DNA of 64,000 nucleotides from Bacteroides faecalis (GTDB taxonomy: Bacteria; Bacteroidota; Bacteroidia; Bacteroidales; Bacteroidaceae): positions 186,001 through 250,000 of the forward strand of contig NZ_BHWB01000007.1 of the NCBI RefSeq assembly GCF_003865075.1, written 5' to 3'. The position numbers and the translations under genes are program-made. The notes under the pieces are model-generated. The model made no database searches. It worked only from the letters and a program-made list of their open reading frames with translations, and was not told the DNA's origin. This document shows, in pieces, positions 1 through 9,246 of the stretch. The stretch's first letter is position 1, and each line of letters begins with the position of its first letter.

Positions 1-133
1 CAGCACTTAAAATGATGAAAAGCAGTGCCATCTCATATTGGGCTTCGAAAGCCATGATACAAGCGATACAGCCGGAGAAAAGGTTTAGGCAGGTTACTGT
101 ATTTGGTATGTTGTTCTTAATAACATTTGTCAT
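1..133 (-). CDS. pssA: CDP-diacylglycerol-serine O-phosphatidyltransferase, N-terminal part
   Basis: The frame read leftward from the ATG at 131-133 is open to the window edge (44 codons). It contains NIPNTVTCLNLFSG followed by a hydrophobic stretch, the usual start of bacterial phosphatidylserine synthase, an integral membrane enzyme. That enzyme makes phosphatidylserine from CDP-diacylglycerol and serine. The catalytic CDP-alcohol phosphotransferase motif lies outside the window. The start is 10 bp after the stop of psd, the next enzyme of the pathway, so the two are probably co-transcribed. The identification rests on this N-terminal pattern and the neighbour. Confidence 0.85.
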   Translation of the reverse strand, partial: MTNVIKNNIPNTVTCLNLFSGCIACIMAFEAQYEMALLFIILSA

Positions 134-143
134 TGTGACCGAA

Positions 144-830
144 TTATTTAAGTTTGGCAATAACCGTTTGGTTACCCGTAGTTAATTGTCCCATGCTGAC
201 ACAGACTTCTGTGCCGATAGGGAGATATACATCTACACGTGAACCGAATTTGATAAATCCCATGTGTTCGTCAATGTAGCATTCTTCACCCACTTCTGCA
301 TAGGTAACGATACGACGTGCTACGGCTCCGGCAATCTGGCGGGTAAGTATTTCCACTCCTTCAGGGGTTTCGATGACTACTGTAGAACGCTCATTCTCTG
401 TGCTGGCTTTCGGCAGCCAAGCTTTCATAAAGTTACCGTTGTGATGTGCCACCTTCTTAATGGTACCATCTACCGGATACCAGTTGGCATGTACATTTAC
501 GATACTCATGAAAATGGAGATCATCAATCGGCGATCGTGAAAATACTCATTCTCCTCTACCTCTTCGATAACAACAATTTTACCATCAGCAGGAGCAACA
601 ACTATTTTTTCTGTATCTTTTCCGAATAAACGGATAGGACAACGGAAGAAATTGACCATTAGCAGATAAACTGCAATACTGGCTACTGCCATTACGTAAA
701 AAGGTATCTTACAATCAATTCCCCAATAAAGAGCCGCATTGATTAGTAGCAATAGCAAGAAGCTAGCCCATAATATATGTGTTCCTTCGTGGTGAATACG
801 TATCTTTTTTAATTTCTTTAGTCGGCCCAT
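144..830 (-). CDS. psd: Phosphatidylserine decarboxylase proenzyme (short form)
   Basis: Decarboxylates phosphatidylserine to phosphatidylethanolamine at the inner membrane. The protein has 228 aa, typical of the short Psd class. There are hydrophobic segments at about residues 22-60, the core motif [16 protein letters not shown] in the middle, and [10 protein letters not shown] near the end. Cleavage between Gly196 and Ser197 would create the pyruvoyl cofactor, as in the family. The gene is followed 10 bp later by pssA, so consecutive steps of one pathway are adjacent, although the order is inverted relative to the reactions. A -7 element lies about 25 bp upstream of the start. Divergent from dnaE. 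Confidence 0.95.
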   Translation of the reverse strand: MGRLKKLKKIRIHHEGTHILWASFLLLLLINAALYWGIDCKIPFYVMAVASIAVYLLMVNFFRCPIRLFGKDTEKIVVAPADGKIVVIEEVEENEYFHDRRLMISIFMSIVNVHANWYPVDGTIKKVAHHNGNFMKAWLPKASTENERSTVVIETPEGVEILTRQIAGAVARRIVTYAEVGEECYIDEHMGFIKFGSRVDVYLPIGTEVCVSMGQLTTGNQTVIAKLK

Positions 831-855
831 GAATACTGTTTAATGATATTGTGTG

Positions 856-886
856 CAAAAATATACTTAATTTAAAAAATCAGCAA
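856..886 (-). promoter_or_regulatory. Promoter of psd-pssA
   Basis: On the minus strand TATTTTTG (856-863) matches the Bacteroides -7 consensus TAnnTTTG. A TTG lies 20 bp upstream (884-886). Predicted transcription starts about 20 bp before the psd ATG. Inferred from the consensus only. Confidence 0.6.
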
Positions 887-911
887 GTAAATGAGCATAG
901 AAATGCAAGTG

Positions 912-938
912 TTGATAACTTTTTGAGGATTATTTTTG
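912..938 (+). promoter_or_regulatory. Promoter of dnaE
   Basis: TATTTTTG at 931-938 fits the -7 consensus TAnnTTTG. A TTG at 912-914 is closer than the usual 19-21 bp, so the -33 element is uncertain. Leader of about 45 nt to the dnaE ATG. Confidence 0.5.
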
Positions 939-991
939 TTTATAACAAGGGAGGTAGTAATTTTATGCCTTCAATTTAACTACTTATCATT

Positions 992-3900
992 ATGCAGGAT
1001 TTCGTTCATTTACACGTCCATACGCAATATTCTCTTTTGGATGGTCAAGCTAGCGTAGCTCGCCTGGTTGATAAAGCCATGCAAAATGGAATGAAAGGTA
1101 TTGCCGTGACCGATCATGGGAATATGTTCGGTATCAAGGAATTTACGAACTACGTCAATAAGAAAAACAGTGGTCCGAAAGGAGAAATCAAGGATCTGAA
1201 AAAGAAAATTGCAGGAATTGAAGCAGGTACGGTAGAGTGTGAGGACAAAGAAGCGGAGATTGCTGCTTGCAAAGCTAAAATAGTAGAGGCGGAGAATAAG
1301 ATTTTCAAGCCGATAATCGGTTGTGAGATGTATGTGGCACGCCGCACAATGGAACTGAAAGAAGGTAAACCCGATCAAAGTGGCTATCACTTGATTGTGT
1401 TAGCCAAGAATGAGAAAGGTTATCATAACCTTATTAAATTAGTATCGCACGCGTGGACACGTGGATACTATATGCGTCCACGTACCGACCGTAGTGAGTT
1501 GGAAAAGTATCACGAAGGGTTGATTGTATGCTCGGCTTGTTTGGGTGGAGAGATACCCAAACGGATTACTAATGATCAGTTTGCTGAAGCAGAAGAAGCC
1601 ATCCAATGGTATAAGAATCTGTTCGGCGATGATTTTTATCTGGAGATGCAGCGGCATCAGGCAACGGTTCCTCGTGCTAATCACGAATGTTACCCGTTAC
1701 AGGTAAAAGTAAACAAGTACTTGCAGGAATATGCACAGAAGTTCAACATAAAGTTGATCTGTACCAACGATGTCCATTTTGTTGATGAAGAAAATGCCGA
1801 AGCACATGACCGATTGATCTGTTTGAGTACAGGTAAGGATTTGGATGATCCGTCCCGTATGCTATATACCAAACAGGAGTGGATGAAAACCCGTGAGGAA
1901 ATGAATGAACTCTTTGCGGATGTACCCGAAGCTTTGAGCAATACGTTAGAGATTTTGGACAAGGTGGAGATCTATTCTATTGACCATGCTCCTATTATGC
2001 CTACTTTTGCCATTCCTGAAGAATTCGGAACAGAAGAAGAATATCGGAAGAAATTTACGGAAAAAGATCTTTTTGATGAATTCACTCAGGATGAACATGG
2101 TAATGTAGTCTTGAGCGAGGAAGATGCAATAGCAAAAATCAAGCGTCTAGGGGGATATGATAAATTGTACCGTATCAAACTGGAAGGCGATTATCTGGCC
2201 AAGTTGGCTTTTGACGGAGCCAAAAAAATATATGGTGAACCTCTATCGGATGAGGTTAAGGAACGTATGAATTTTGAGTTGTACATCATGAAGACGATGG
2301 GTTTCCCGGGATACTTCTTGATTGTGCAAGACTTTATCAATGCTGCCCGTAAGGAATTGGGGGTATCGGTAGGACCGGGACGTGGTTCGGCTGCCGGCTC
2401 GGCTGTTGCATACTGTCTGGGGATTACAAAGATCGACCCTATCCAGTATGATTTGCTGTTTGAGCGTTTTTTGAATCCGGACCGTATCTCATTGCCTGAT
2501 ATTGATGTCGATTTCGATGATGATGGTCGTGGTGAGGTACTTCGTTGGGTGACTAATAAGTATGGTCAGGAGAAAGTAGCCCACATCATTACTTATGGTA
2601 CGATGGCAACCAAGCTGGCAATCAAAGATGTTGCGCGTGTGCAGAAGTTACCTCTTTCCGAATCTGATCGTTTGGCAAAGCTGGTCCCGGATAAAATCCC
2701 CGATAAGAAACTGAATTTACGGAATGCTATTGAATATGTTCCGGAATTACAAGCTGCTGAGGCATCTTCCGATCCTCTGGTAAGGGATACGATTAAGTAT
2801 GCTAAAATGCTTGAAGGAAACGTTCGCGGTACAGGCGTACATGCTTGTGGTACAATTATTTGTCGTGATGATATCACCGATTGGGTACCTGTAAGTACGG
2901 CGGACGATAAGGAAACGGGAGAGAAAATGCTCGTTACTCAATATGAAGGTTCAGTCATTGAGGATACGGGATTGATAAAGATGGACTTTCTCGGATTGAA
3001 GACTCTTTCTATTATAAAGGAGGCAGTCGAAAACATCCGTTTGAGTCGTAACCTGGAGATTGATGTAGACCAGATAGATATTACAGATCCTGCTACTTAT
3101 AAGCTATATAGTGATGGACGTACCATTGGTACTTTCCAGTTTGAATCTGCCGGTATGCAAAAATACCTGCGTGAGTTGCAGCCCTCTACTTTTGAGGACT
3201 TGATTGCCATGAATGCTCTCTATCGTCCCGGACCGATGGATTATATTCCTGACTTTATCGATCGTAAACATGGTCGTAAGCCGATCGAATATGATATTCC
3301 GGTGATGGAGAAGTACTTGAAAGATACGTATGGTATTACTGTATATCAAGAACAGGTGATGCTTTTGTCACGTTTGTTGGCTGACTTCACCCGTGGCGAA
3401 TCGGATGCGCTTCGTAAGGCGATGGGTAAGAAGCTGCGTGATAAACTGGATCACATGAAACCAAAGTTTATCGAAGGCGGTCGAAAGAACGGTCACGACC
3501 CGAAGGTGCTTGAGAAGATCTGGACCGACTGGGAGAAATTTGCTTCTTACGCTTTCAATAAATCACATGCTACTTGTTATTCGTGGGTTGCTTATCAAAC
3601 TGCTTATCTGAAAGCAAACTTCCCACCGGAATATATGGCGGCTGTGATGAGCCGAAGTTTGTCGAATATTACCGATATCACCAAGTTGATGGACGAATGT
3701 AAGGCAATGGGGATTCAGACACTGGGACCGGATGTGAATGAGAGTAACCTTAAGTTTACGGTAAACCATGATGGTAATATCCGTTTCGGATTGGGAGCAG
3801 TGAAAGGCGTAGGTGAAGCTGCCGTACAAAGTATAATGGAGGAACGCGAGAAGAACGGGCCTTTTACAGGTATCTTTGATTTTGTGCAACGTGTCAATCT

Positions 3901-4798
3901 GAATGCTTGTAACAAGAAAAATATGGAATGCCTGGCACTTGCCGGAGGTTTTGACAGTTTTCCGGAGTTAAAACGTGAACAGTATTTTGCTGTTAATTCA
4001 AAGGGTGAAGTGTTCCTGGAAACATTAATGCGCTATGGTAACCGTTATCAGGCGGATAAATCAGCAGCTGTCAATTCTCTTTTTGGCGGTGAAAATGTGA
4101 TTGATGTGGCTACTCCTGAAATCCCTCAAGATGTGGAGCGTTGGAGTGATCTGGATCGTTTGAATCGTGAGCGTGATTTGGTTGGTATTTACCTTTCGGC
4201 TCATCCCTTGGATGAATTTTCTATTGTTTTGGAACATGTTTGTAATACACGCATGGCCGAGTTGGATAATAAAGCGGATTTAGCAAGGCGTGAGATAACA
4301 ATGGGAGGTATTGTAACCAGTGTGCGAAGAGGTGTTAGTAAAAACGGCAATCCGTATGGAATTGCTAAGATTGAAGATTATTCCGGTTCTGCCGAACTGC
4401 CATTCTGGGGAAATGATTGGGTGACTTATCAGGGATATCTGAATGAAGGAACGTTCCTGTATATCAAAGCTCGTTGCCAGCCTAAGCAATGGCGACAGGA
4501 TGAATTAGAGATAAAAATAACCTCAATGGAACTGTTGCCGGACGTAAAAGAAGAGTTGATACAGAAAATCACTATATTGATTCCTTTATCAATACTCAAC
4601 TCGGGATTAGTAACAGAATTGGCTACATTAACAAAGGAGCATCCCGGTAAAACGGAACTTTATTTTAAAGTAACGGATGATTCTGATGCCAATCGTATGT
4701 CGGTTGATTTAATCTCTCGTCCTATAAAACTTTCGGTCGGTAGAGATTTAATAACTTATTTAAAAGAGCGTCCTGAACTAGCTTTCCGTATAAATTGA
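992..4798 (+). CDS. dnaE: DNA polymerase III alpha subunit
   Basis: Main replicative polymerase subunit, 1268 aa. An N-terminal PHP domain starts with HLHVHTQYSLLDG. The PHP domain holds a charged, coiled-coil-like insertion at about residues 57-110 (Lys/Glu/Ala rich) before FKPIIGCEMYV; from memory, Bacteroidetes DnaE proteins carry such an insert. The polymerase core contains the PGRGSAAGS block near residue 460 and the catalytic DIDVDFDDDGR near residue 505. The little-finger and helix-hairpin-helix region follows, then a C-terminal OB-fold region (NGNPYGIAKIEDYSG) near residue 1120. The start fits the promoter 54 bp upstream. trxA follows after 62 bp with its own -7 element overlapping the dnaE stop. 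Confidence 0.97.
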   Translation: MQDFVHLHVHTQYSLLDGQASVARLVDKAMQNGMKGIAVTDHGNMFGIKEFTNYVNKKNSGPKGEIKDLKKKIAGIEAGTVECEDKEAEIAACKAKIVEAENKIFKPIIGCEMYVARRTMELKEGKPDQSGYHLIVLAKNEKGYHNLIKLVSHAWTRGYYMRPRTDRSELEKYHEGLIVCSACLGGEIPKRITNDQFAEAEEAIQWYKNLFGDDFYLEMQRHQATVPRANHECYPLQVKVNKYLQEYAQKFNIKLICTNDVHFVDEENAEAHDRLICLSTGKDLDDPSRMLYTKQEWMKTREEMNELFADVPEALSNTLEILDKVEIYSIDHAPIMPTFAIPEEFGTEEEYRKKFTEKDLFDEFTQDEHGNVVLSEEDAIAKIKRLGGYDKLYRIKLEGDYLAKLAFDGAKKIYGEPLSDEVKERMNFELYIMKTMGFPGYFLIVQDFINAARKELGVSVGPGRGSAAGSAVAYCLGITKIDPIQYDLLFERFLNPDRISLPDIDVDFDDDGRGEVLRWVTNKYGQEKVAHIITYGTMATKLAIKDVARVQKLPLSESDRLAKLVPDKIPDKKLNLRNAIEYVPELQAAEASSDPLVRDTIKYAKMLEGNVRGTGVHACGTIICRDDITDWVPVSTADDKETGEKMLVTQYEGSVIEDTGLIKMDFLGLKTLSIIKEAVENIRLSRNLEIDVDQIDITDPATYKLYSDGRTIGTFQFESAGMQKYLRELQPSTFEDLIAMNALYRPGPMDYIPDFIDRKHGRKPIEYDIPVMEKYLKDTYGITVYQEQVMLLSRLLADFTRGESDALRKAMGKKLRDKLDHMKPKFIEGGRKNGHDPKVLEKIWTDWEKFASYAFNKSHATCYSWVAYQTAYLKANFPPEYMAAVMSRSLSNITDITKLMDECKAMGIQTLGPDVNESNLKFTVNHDGNIRFGLGAVKGVGEAAVQSIMEEREKNGPFTGIFDFVQRVNLNACNKKNMECLALAGGFDSFPELKREQYFAVNSKGEVFLETLMRYGNRYQADKSAAVNSLFGGENVIDVATPEIPQDVERWSDLDRLNRERDLVGIYLSAHPLDEFSIVLEHVCNTRMAELDNKADLARREITMGGIVTSVRRGVSKNGNPYGIAKIEDYSGSAELPFWGNDWVTYQGYLNEGTFLYIKARCQPKQWRQDELEIKITSMELLPDVKEELIQKITILIPLSILNSGLVTELATLTKEHPGKTELYFKVTDDSDANRMSVDLISRPIKLSVGRDLITYLKERPELAFRIN

Positions 4799-4799
4799 C

Positions 4800-4807
4800 T
4801 ATATTTG
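4800..4807 (+). promoter_or_regulatory. -7 element of trxA
   Basis: TATATTTG begins 2 nt after the last base of the dnaE stop codon and matches TAnnTTTG. No clear TTG sits 19-21 bp upstream. It would give trxA a leader of about 45 nt. Confidence 0.5.
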
Positions 4808-4860
4808 TAGCGGAAATCAATTAGGAATCATTTATAATTAACACTTAATATTTAAATAAA

Positions 4861-5175
4861 ATGGCTTTAGAAATTACAGATAGCAACTATAAAGAGCTTA
4901 TTGCAGAAGGTAAGCCGGTTGTGGTAGATTTTTGGGCTCCTTGGTGTGGCCCTTGTAAAATGGTAGCTCCTATCATAGAGGAATTGGCAATCGAATTTGA
5001 AGGACAGGTACTCATCGGTAAATGTGATGTAGATGAAAATAGTGATGTGGCTGCTGAATACGGTATCCGTAACATCCCGACTGTTCTGTTTTTTAAGAAT
5101 GGAGAAGTTGTTGATAAGCAGGTAGGTGCTGTCGGCAAACCGGTATTTGTGGAGAAAGTGAAGAAACTTTTGTAA
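4861..5175 (+). CDS. trxA: Thioredoxin
   Basis: Cytoplasmic thiol-disulfide reductase of 104 aa, the standard single-domain length, with no signal peptide. The active site WCGPC has Cys29 and Cys32. FWAPWCGPCK, the cis-proline in RNIPTVLFF and GAVGKPVFVEKV at the end are all typical. It probably serves general redox balance (ribonucleotide reductase and others). Lies between dnaE and a small acidic protein and may be co-transcribed with the latter, which starts 50 bp downstream without an obvious promoter of its own. Confidence 0.96.
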   Translation: MALEITDSNYKELIAEGKPVVVDFWAPWCGPCKMVAPIIEELAIEFEGQVLIGKCDVDENSDVAAEYGIRNIPTVLFFKNGEVVDKQVGAVGKPVFVEKVKKLL

Positions 5176-5225
5176 AGGAAGTTTTCATTATACTTATAAA
5201 TGTATCACTTAACACTTAAAAAATC

Positions 5226-5561
5226 ATGGGAGTGGAAGACGAATTTTTATTTGAGGATGTTGATGACGAAAAGACCGTCGAATACATTAGGAATTATCTG
5301 CCGCAAGAACTGAAAGAGAAGTTCTCGGACGATGAGCTTTACTATTTTCTCGATTTAATTGACGAATACTATTCAGAAAGTGGTATCCTTGATGCTCAAC
5401 CTGATGCAGACGGCTACGTTGAGATAGACTTGGATGCTATTGTTGAGTATATCGTGAAAGAAGCCAAAAAGGACGAAATGGGTGAGTTTGATCCTGAAGA
5501 AATTCTTTTTGTGGTTCAGGGAGAAATGGAGTATACTGACTCTCTGGATAAGGAAGACTGA
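5226..5561 (+). CDS. Small acidic protein of unknown function
   Basis: 111 aa, very acidic (dense Asp/Glu throughout), with no signal peptide or membrane segment. The N-terminus reads MGVEDEFLFEDVDDEKT, and FDPEEILFVVQGEMEY lies near the C-terminus. Probably all-helical. I do not recognise a named domain; the dnaE-trxA-acidic protein order looks like conserved Bacteroides synteny, but that is from memory. Probably the last gene of the trxA unit, since a strong terminator lies 40 bp downstream. Confidence 0.8.
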   Translation: MGVEDEFLFEDVDDEKTVEYIRNYLPQELKEKFSDDELYYFLDLIDEYYSESGILDAQPDADGYVEIDLDAIVEYIVKEAKKDEMGEFDPEEILFVVQGEMEYTDSLDKED

Positions 5562-5600
5562 GAAGAAGGCCGGTTCGTTGCAGATAAAGATTAATGAAAA

Positions 5601-5629
5601 GGCGTGTCAGCAGCCTGACACGCCTTTTT
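5601..5629 (+). terminator. Rho-independent terminator after the trxA unit
   Basis: A perfect 10-bp stem, GGCGTGTCAG (5601-5610) and CTGACACGCC (5615-5624), with a CAGC loop, is followed by TTTTT (5625-5629). It also marks the boundary of the Rhs region: Rhs-like sequence on the minus strand stops about 6 bp to its right. Confidence 0.9.
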
Positions 5630-5634
5630 GTACT

Positions 5635-6728
5635 TTAATATACTTGTAAGGCTGAACATTATTCGTAGAAGTAAAAGTCCCACCAAACGGATAGCAATTG
5701 TTCGTCTCCTCCACATTCCCATCCTTGTCCGCCACAACCCTTACATTCCCCTGATGATTCTTCAAATAGAAATGGAACTTCCTATCCGGGAAACTCACAT
5801 ACCCGCCTCATTGAGCAACATCCTCAACACCCCATTCTCATAGATCGCATTCCCACAGTAATCCGTTGTTAAGGTAGTAGCACCCGTCTTATGCACAGTA
5901 CGAAGCTTAGTTCGTCAGCAACATATTCATATTCAACACTGTTACCACCCAAAGATTACCTGATCAGGCAAATTTAAAAAATTATACCCAATACTACTAA
6001 TATTCTTGTTTAAATCTTTAGTCAGATTACCATTTTTATCATAAGCATACTCCACCGTCTGATTGGAATTGTCTTTGAATTCACTTCCATTACCATAAAC
6101 CGAACTTGTGGCAATGTCCTTTACCGCCTGCAACTGATTGCCATTATACGTCAAAGTCAGATTGTCAATCAGCCCGTAGCTGTTTGCATCCGTCTGCCCG
6201 TAACGTTTCAGGCCTAAGATATTTCCCATCTTGTCATAAGCGGTAATCTGCTCATTGAATCGGTTCGTATTTGAGGCAAGCGTAGCGCCTTCCCCGTAGA
6301 GAGCATCCTTCAACCTGGAAAGCCTGTCATATTTGTAGAGGTAAGCATATTTTTGGATGGCTGCCGCAGTCTCGGTCCATGAAGCGGGGGGAGTGGCCGA
6401 GGTCAGCAAGTCCGAAGCTGCCGGAGGCAATACCATCCGTAGATTCCCGTAGTTGTCATAAACGTAATAGGTATCGAGCAGCACCTCCCCGTCCATTACA
6501 CGTGAAAGGAGGATCCGGTCCGTAGCCCGGTCCTTGAATTCCAGGGTGATGTGTCCGTCCTCGTCAGTAGTCTGCGTACAGTCGAGAGTACCTGTCGCAT
6601 AGTCCTGACGGTAGGTGAGGCTGTCCGCTGAAAGGGAATAGATACGCGCTCAATTTAGGGTAGAAGGTCAGGTAATACGCCAGTCCTTGTCGGTTCTGGT
6701 TAGTAAGGAAAGAAGTTGGCACAGGATT
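5635..6728 (-). pseudogene. Decayed third Rhs module (core fragment only)
   Basis: Minus-strand sequence clearly homologous to the full Rhs gene at 10655-14173, but broken. Recognisable pieces are the YD-repeat block (5942-6496) and the core segment MSFPDRKFHFYLKNHQGN (from 5798). Damage visible by comparison: a 984-bp in-frame deletion joining YLYKYD to RLSRLKDALYG (near 6320), a 2-nt loss at about 6646 and small indels near 5910-5950. The C-terminal toxin tip and any immunity gene are missing, because homology ends at the terminator of the plus-strand neighbour. It has no N-terminus or signal peptide. It begins at a ~112-bp block also found before the second module. Confidence 0.85.
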
Positions 6729-6730
6729 TT

Positions 6731-6843
6731 CGCTGTATTGAAAGAGGTAGAGTTGGTAAACATTTATAGAATAAACATTCCAATATATAAAATACCCTGA
6801 TATAAATTATCTTTAATCAGACAACCTATATCAGGGTAAGACA
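6731..6843 (-). repeat. Shared inter-module block, copy 1
   Basis: Almost identical (about 2 differences) to 10020-10131. It contains a perfect 12-bp inverted repeat, TACCCTGATATA (6793-6804) and TATATCAGGGTA (6827-6838), with a 22-nt spacer. On the minus strand the hairpin is followed by TATTTTATAT, so it could end transcription of the immunity gene just upstream. It directly precedes the truncated Rhs core of module 3. Confidence 0.8.
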
Positions 6844-6862
6844 CTCTTGGGAATATTTGAGT

Positions 6863-7408
6863 CTACTTCCAGTGATCAATAGCTTCTCTTATCTTCATAA
6901 TAGTTTCAATAGGTAGTTTATTTTTAGAAACAATACGTACACCATTTACTAAAAAAGCAATTTGGAACATTCCATTCTTATATTTAGAATAAAGTTTTTT
7001 AGGTACTTTTGATAAAGTCATCCCGTTTACTATATAAAACTGAGACAAAGATGAACCATGAGATTGATAGTTGTCTTTAAAAAAATTATAATCATCATAC
7101 GATATGAATTTATCTTTTTCAAGTAAAAACACTTCTTGTCCATATTTATTCCATAGAAATAGCTTCATAAAATAAGCTGAAGTACCTAAGCCAACAATGC
7201 AGGAAATAAGAAATCCTATAGGTATTCCTTCCCCAAGACTTGCCATATAGACAAATGAACCTATAAGTATAAAACTTATAATTATAGGGGGAATTAGTAG
7301 CAAATTAGTTGCCACTTTATTGGATTCTTCGCCCCATAAATACAAACAAATACCATTCTCTGATATTTCTAATTTATAAGATTGTTCATTTACTATTGTT
7401 GTTTCCAT
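6863..7408 (-). CDS. Probable immunity protein with two membrane segments (module 2)
   Basis: 181 aa. Two hydrophobic segments (about residues 33-56 and 62-86) are separated by a short GEGIP loop. A soluble C-terminal half of about 95 aa follows, containing KVPKKLYSKYKNG and ending EAIDHWK. No named family recognised. Its start overlaps the 3' end of the module-2 Rhs tip by 16 nt, the arrangement expected of a toxin-immunity pair. The region is AT-richer than the Rhs core beside it, as is common for exchangeable toxin/immunity tips. The membrane topology suggests the cognate toxin acts at or across the inner membrane (inference). It could instead be an unrelated membrane protein. Confidence 0.65.
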   Translation of the reverse strand: METTIVNEQSYKLEISENGICLYLWGEESNKVATNLLLIPPIIISFILIGSFVYMASLGEGIPIGFLISCIVGLGTSAYFMKLFLWNKYGQEVFLLEKDKFISYDDYNFFKDNYQSHGSSLSQFYIVNGMTLSKVPKKLYSKYKNGMFQIAFLVNGVRIVSKNKLPIETIMKIREAIDHWK

Positions 7409-9111
7409 TTTTGATAATCTAAACTTCTATTTTTTAAAGCATTTTGATGTGTCCCATAATTTTCTATAGTATATTTACCTCTATTTAACATCTGGAATCT
7501 ATTCCAAGGAGAACTTATCGTGTACCAAGATTTTGGAATTAGATTCGTAGGATCTAATGGTGTAGGAATCCAGTTCATAGGATTTTTTACTATTTGCAAA
7601 TAACCTCTAAACATGTTCTGATAAACATTTTCATTTCCATTTACACCATTATCTGCAGCCCATCTCACAAAATTATATTGAAAGCCTGTTGGATCTGTAT
7701 CACCATTTTTAAAATCTTTTACTTTACTTTCTCCTACTACATATTTATATTCGTATAAATCAAATCCTGTTTCAGGATCTTTTCCATATAATTCAATTGC
7801 AGCATAATTCCCTTTATTTTCTCCAGAAACAAATTCACGTAGTATATATTTAACTCCTCCTTTTATTTTTATAGGAATAAATTCCTCTGCTAATAACCCC
7901 ATACCATTAGTTCTAAAGTTTAGTAAATTGTAATCCCAGATTTCATCATCAGGCACAGTATCACAGCCCATAGGGTCTATATAATTCACGGAATTATTGA
8001 CACTATAAACATACGGACTCATGACACTGTTTTTCTCACTCATCAGGTCCATCACATGCCACCTCCCTATCGCCGCATCATAATGTCTCGCCCCATAATC
8101 ATACCAGCTCAATCCATTCCTCGTATCCAACTCCTTACCATTATACTTAAAAGGCTGAACACTATTGGTTGATGTAAAAGTACCACCAAAAGGATAATAC
8201 GCATTCGTCTCCTCAACATTGCCATCCTTATCTGCTACCACACGAGTATTACCCTGATGATCCTTCAAATAGAAATGAACCTTCCTATCCGGGAAACTGA
8301 CATAACCCGCATCATTGAGCAACATCTTCAACACCCCGTTCTCATAGATCGCATTTCCACAATAATCCGTCGTTAAGGCAGTAGCCCCCGTCTTATGTAC
8401 CGTACGAAGCTTCGTTCCGTCAGCAGCATACTCATACTGCACGCTGTTACCATCCGCAAAGATTACCTGATCAGGCAAATTTAAAAAATTATACCCGATA
8501 CTACTAATATTCTTGTTTAAATCTTTAGTCAGGTTACCATTCTTATCATAAGTATACTCCACCGTCTGATTGGAATTGTCTTTGAATTCTGTTCCATTAC
8601 CATAAACCGAACTTGTGGCAACGTCCTTTACCGCCTGCAACCGGTTACCGTTATACGTCAAAGTCAGATTATCAATCAGCCCGTAGCTGTTTGCAGCCGT
8701 CTGCCCGTAACGTTTCAGGCCTAAGATATTTCCCATCTTGTCATAAGCGGTAATCTGCTCATTGAATCGGTTCGTATTAGCGGCAAGCGTAGCGCCTTCC
8801 CCGTAGAGGGCATCCTTCAATCTGGAAAGCTCGTCATACGTGAAACGATAACCTCTTTGGCTCGTTTCCGTTCCTGCCTTCCACAACATACTGCTGATGT
8901 TGCCATTATAGCAAGGGGTATTCCCCGTTATTGCCTCCTGATAATTCAGCGTTTGACTGAACAGCGTCCCTGTAATACTCTTCGTCCAAGAACGAATGTT
9001 ATAAGCATACTCCGTTTTCAGCCTAGCATTCCCGTTTCGCCTGTCCCACTTCAAACGTCCCACTTCATCGTAGGTGTTATCCACCAGAGTCACCGCCGCG
9101 GCATTGTCCAA
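7393..9111 (-). CDS. Displaced Rhs core with unknown C-terminal toxin tip (module 2)
   Basis: 572 aa from the first ATG after an in-frame stop. The frame itself continues that of 9247-10071. Residues 1 to about 350 are YD-repeat/Rhs core, nearly identical to the full Rhs protein, through RHYDAAIGRWH. The sequence then diverges to VMDLMSEKN and NNSVNYIDPMG, the DPxG boundary of Rhs cores. The last ~190 aa are a distinct tip (NPMNWIPTPLDPTNLIP, ending LDYQKWKQQ) that I cannot assign. It overlaps the following immunity gene by 16 nt. No signal peptide or promoter is visible, so it is probably a silent cassette unless recombined onto a full N-terminus. Confidence 0.7.
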   Translation of the reverse strand: MDNAAAVTLVDNTYDEVGRLKWDRRNGNARLKTEYAYNIRSWTKSITGTLFSQTLNYQEAITGNTPCYNGNISSMLWKAGTETSQRGYRFTYDELSRLKDALYGEGATLAANTNRFNEQITAYDKMGNILGLKRYGQTAANSYGLIDNLTLTYNGNRLQAVKDVATSSVYGNGTEFKDNSNQTVEYTYDKNGNLTKDLNKNISSIGYNFLNLPDQVIFADGNSVQYEYAADGTKLRTVHKTGATALTTDYCGNAIYENGVLKMLLNDAGYVSFPDRKVHFYLKDHQGNTRVVADKDGNVEETNAYYPFGGTFTSTNSVQPFKYNGKELDTRNGLSWYDYGARHYDAAIGRWHVMDLMSEKNSVMSPYVYSVNNSVNYIDPMGCDTVPDDEIWDYNLLNFRTNGMGLLAEEFIPIKIKGGVKYILREFVSGENKGNYAAIELYGKDPETGFDLYEYKYVVGESKVKDFKNGDTDPTGFQYNFVRWAADNGVNGNENVYQNMFRGYLQIVKNPMNWIPTPLDPTNLIPKSWYTISSPWNRFQMLNRGKYTIENYGTHQNALKNRSLDYQKWKQQ

Positions 9112-9246
9112 TTGGTAAGTTGTTTTTAACAGACGTTCCGCCGGGTCATAGGTATGAACATATACTTCTGTCCGGGTGTCCGACCCGACAGTATGTACTT
9201 TCCTGACTTGCGTAGGATTTCCCGGGAAGTCGTAGGCAGTAAATAT

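Noticed and set aside
5607-5798. Independent 63-aa gene
   Set aside because: A piece of the decayed Rhs core that reads into the terminator of the neighbouring gene.
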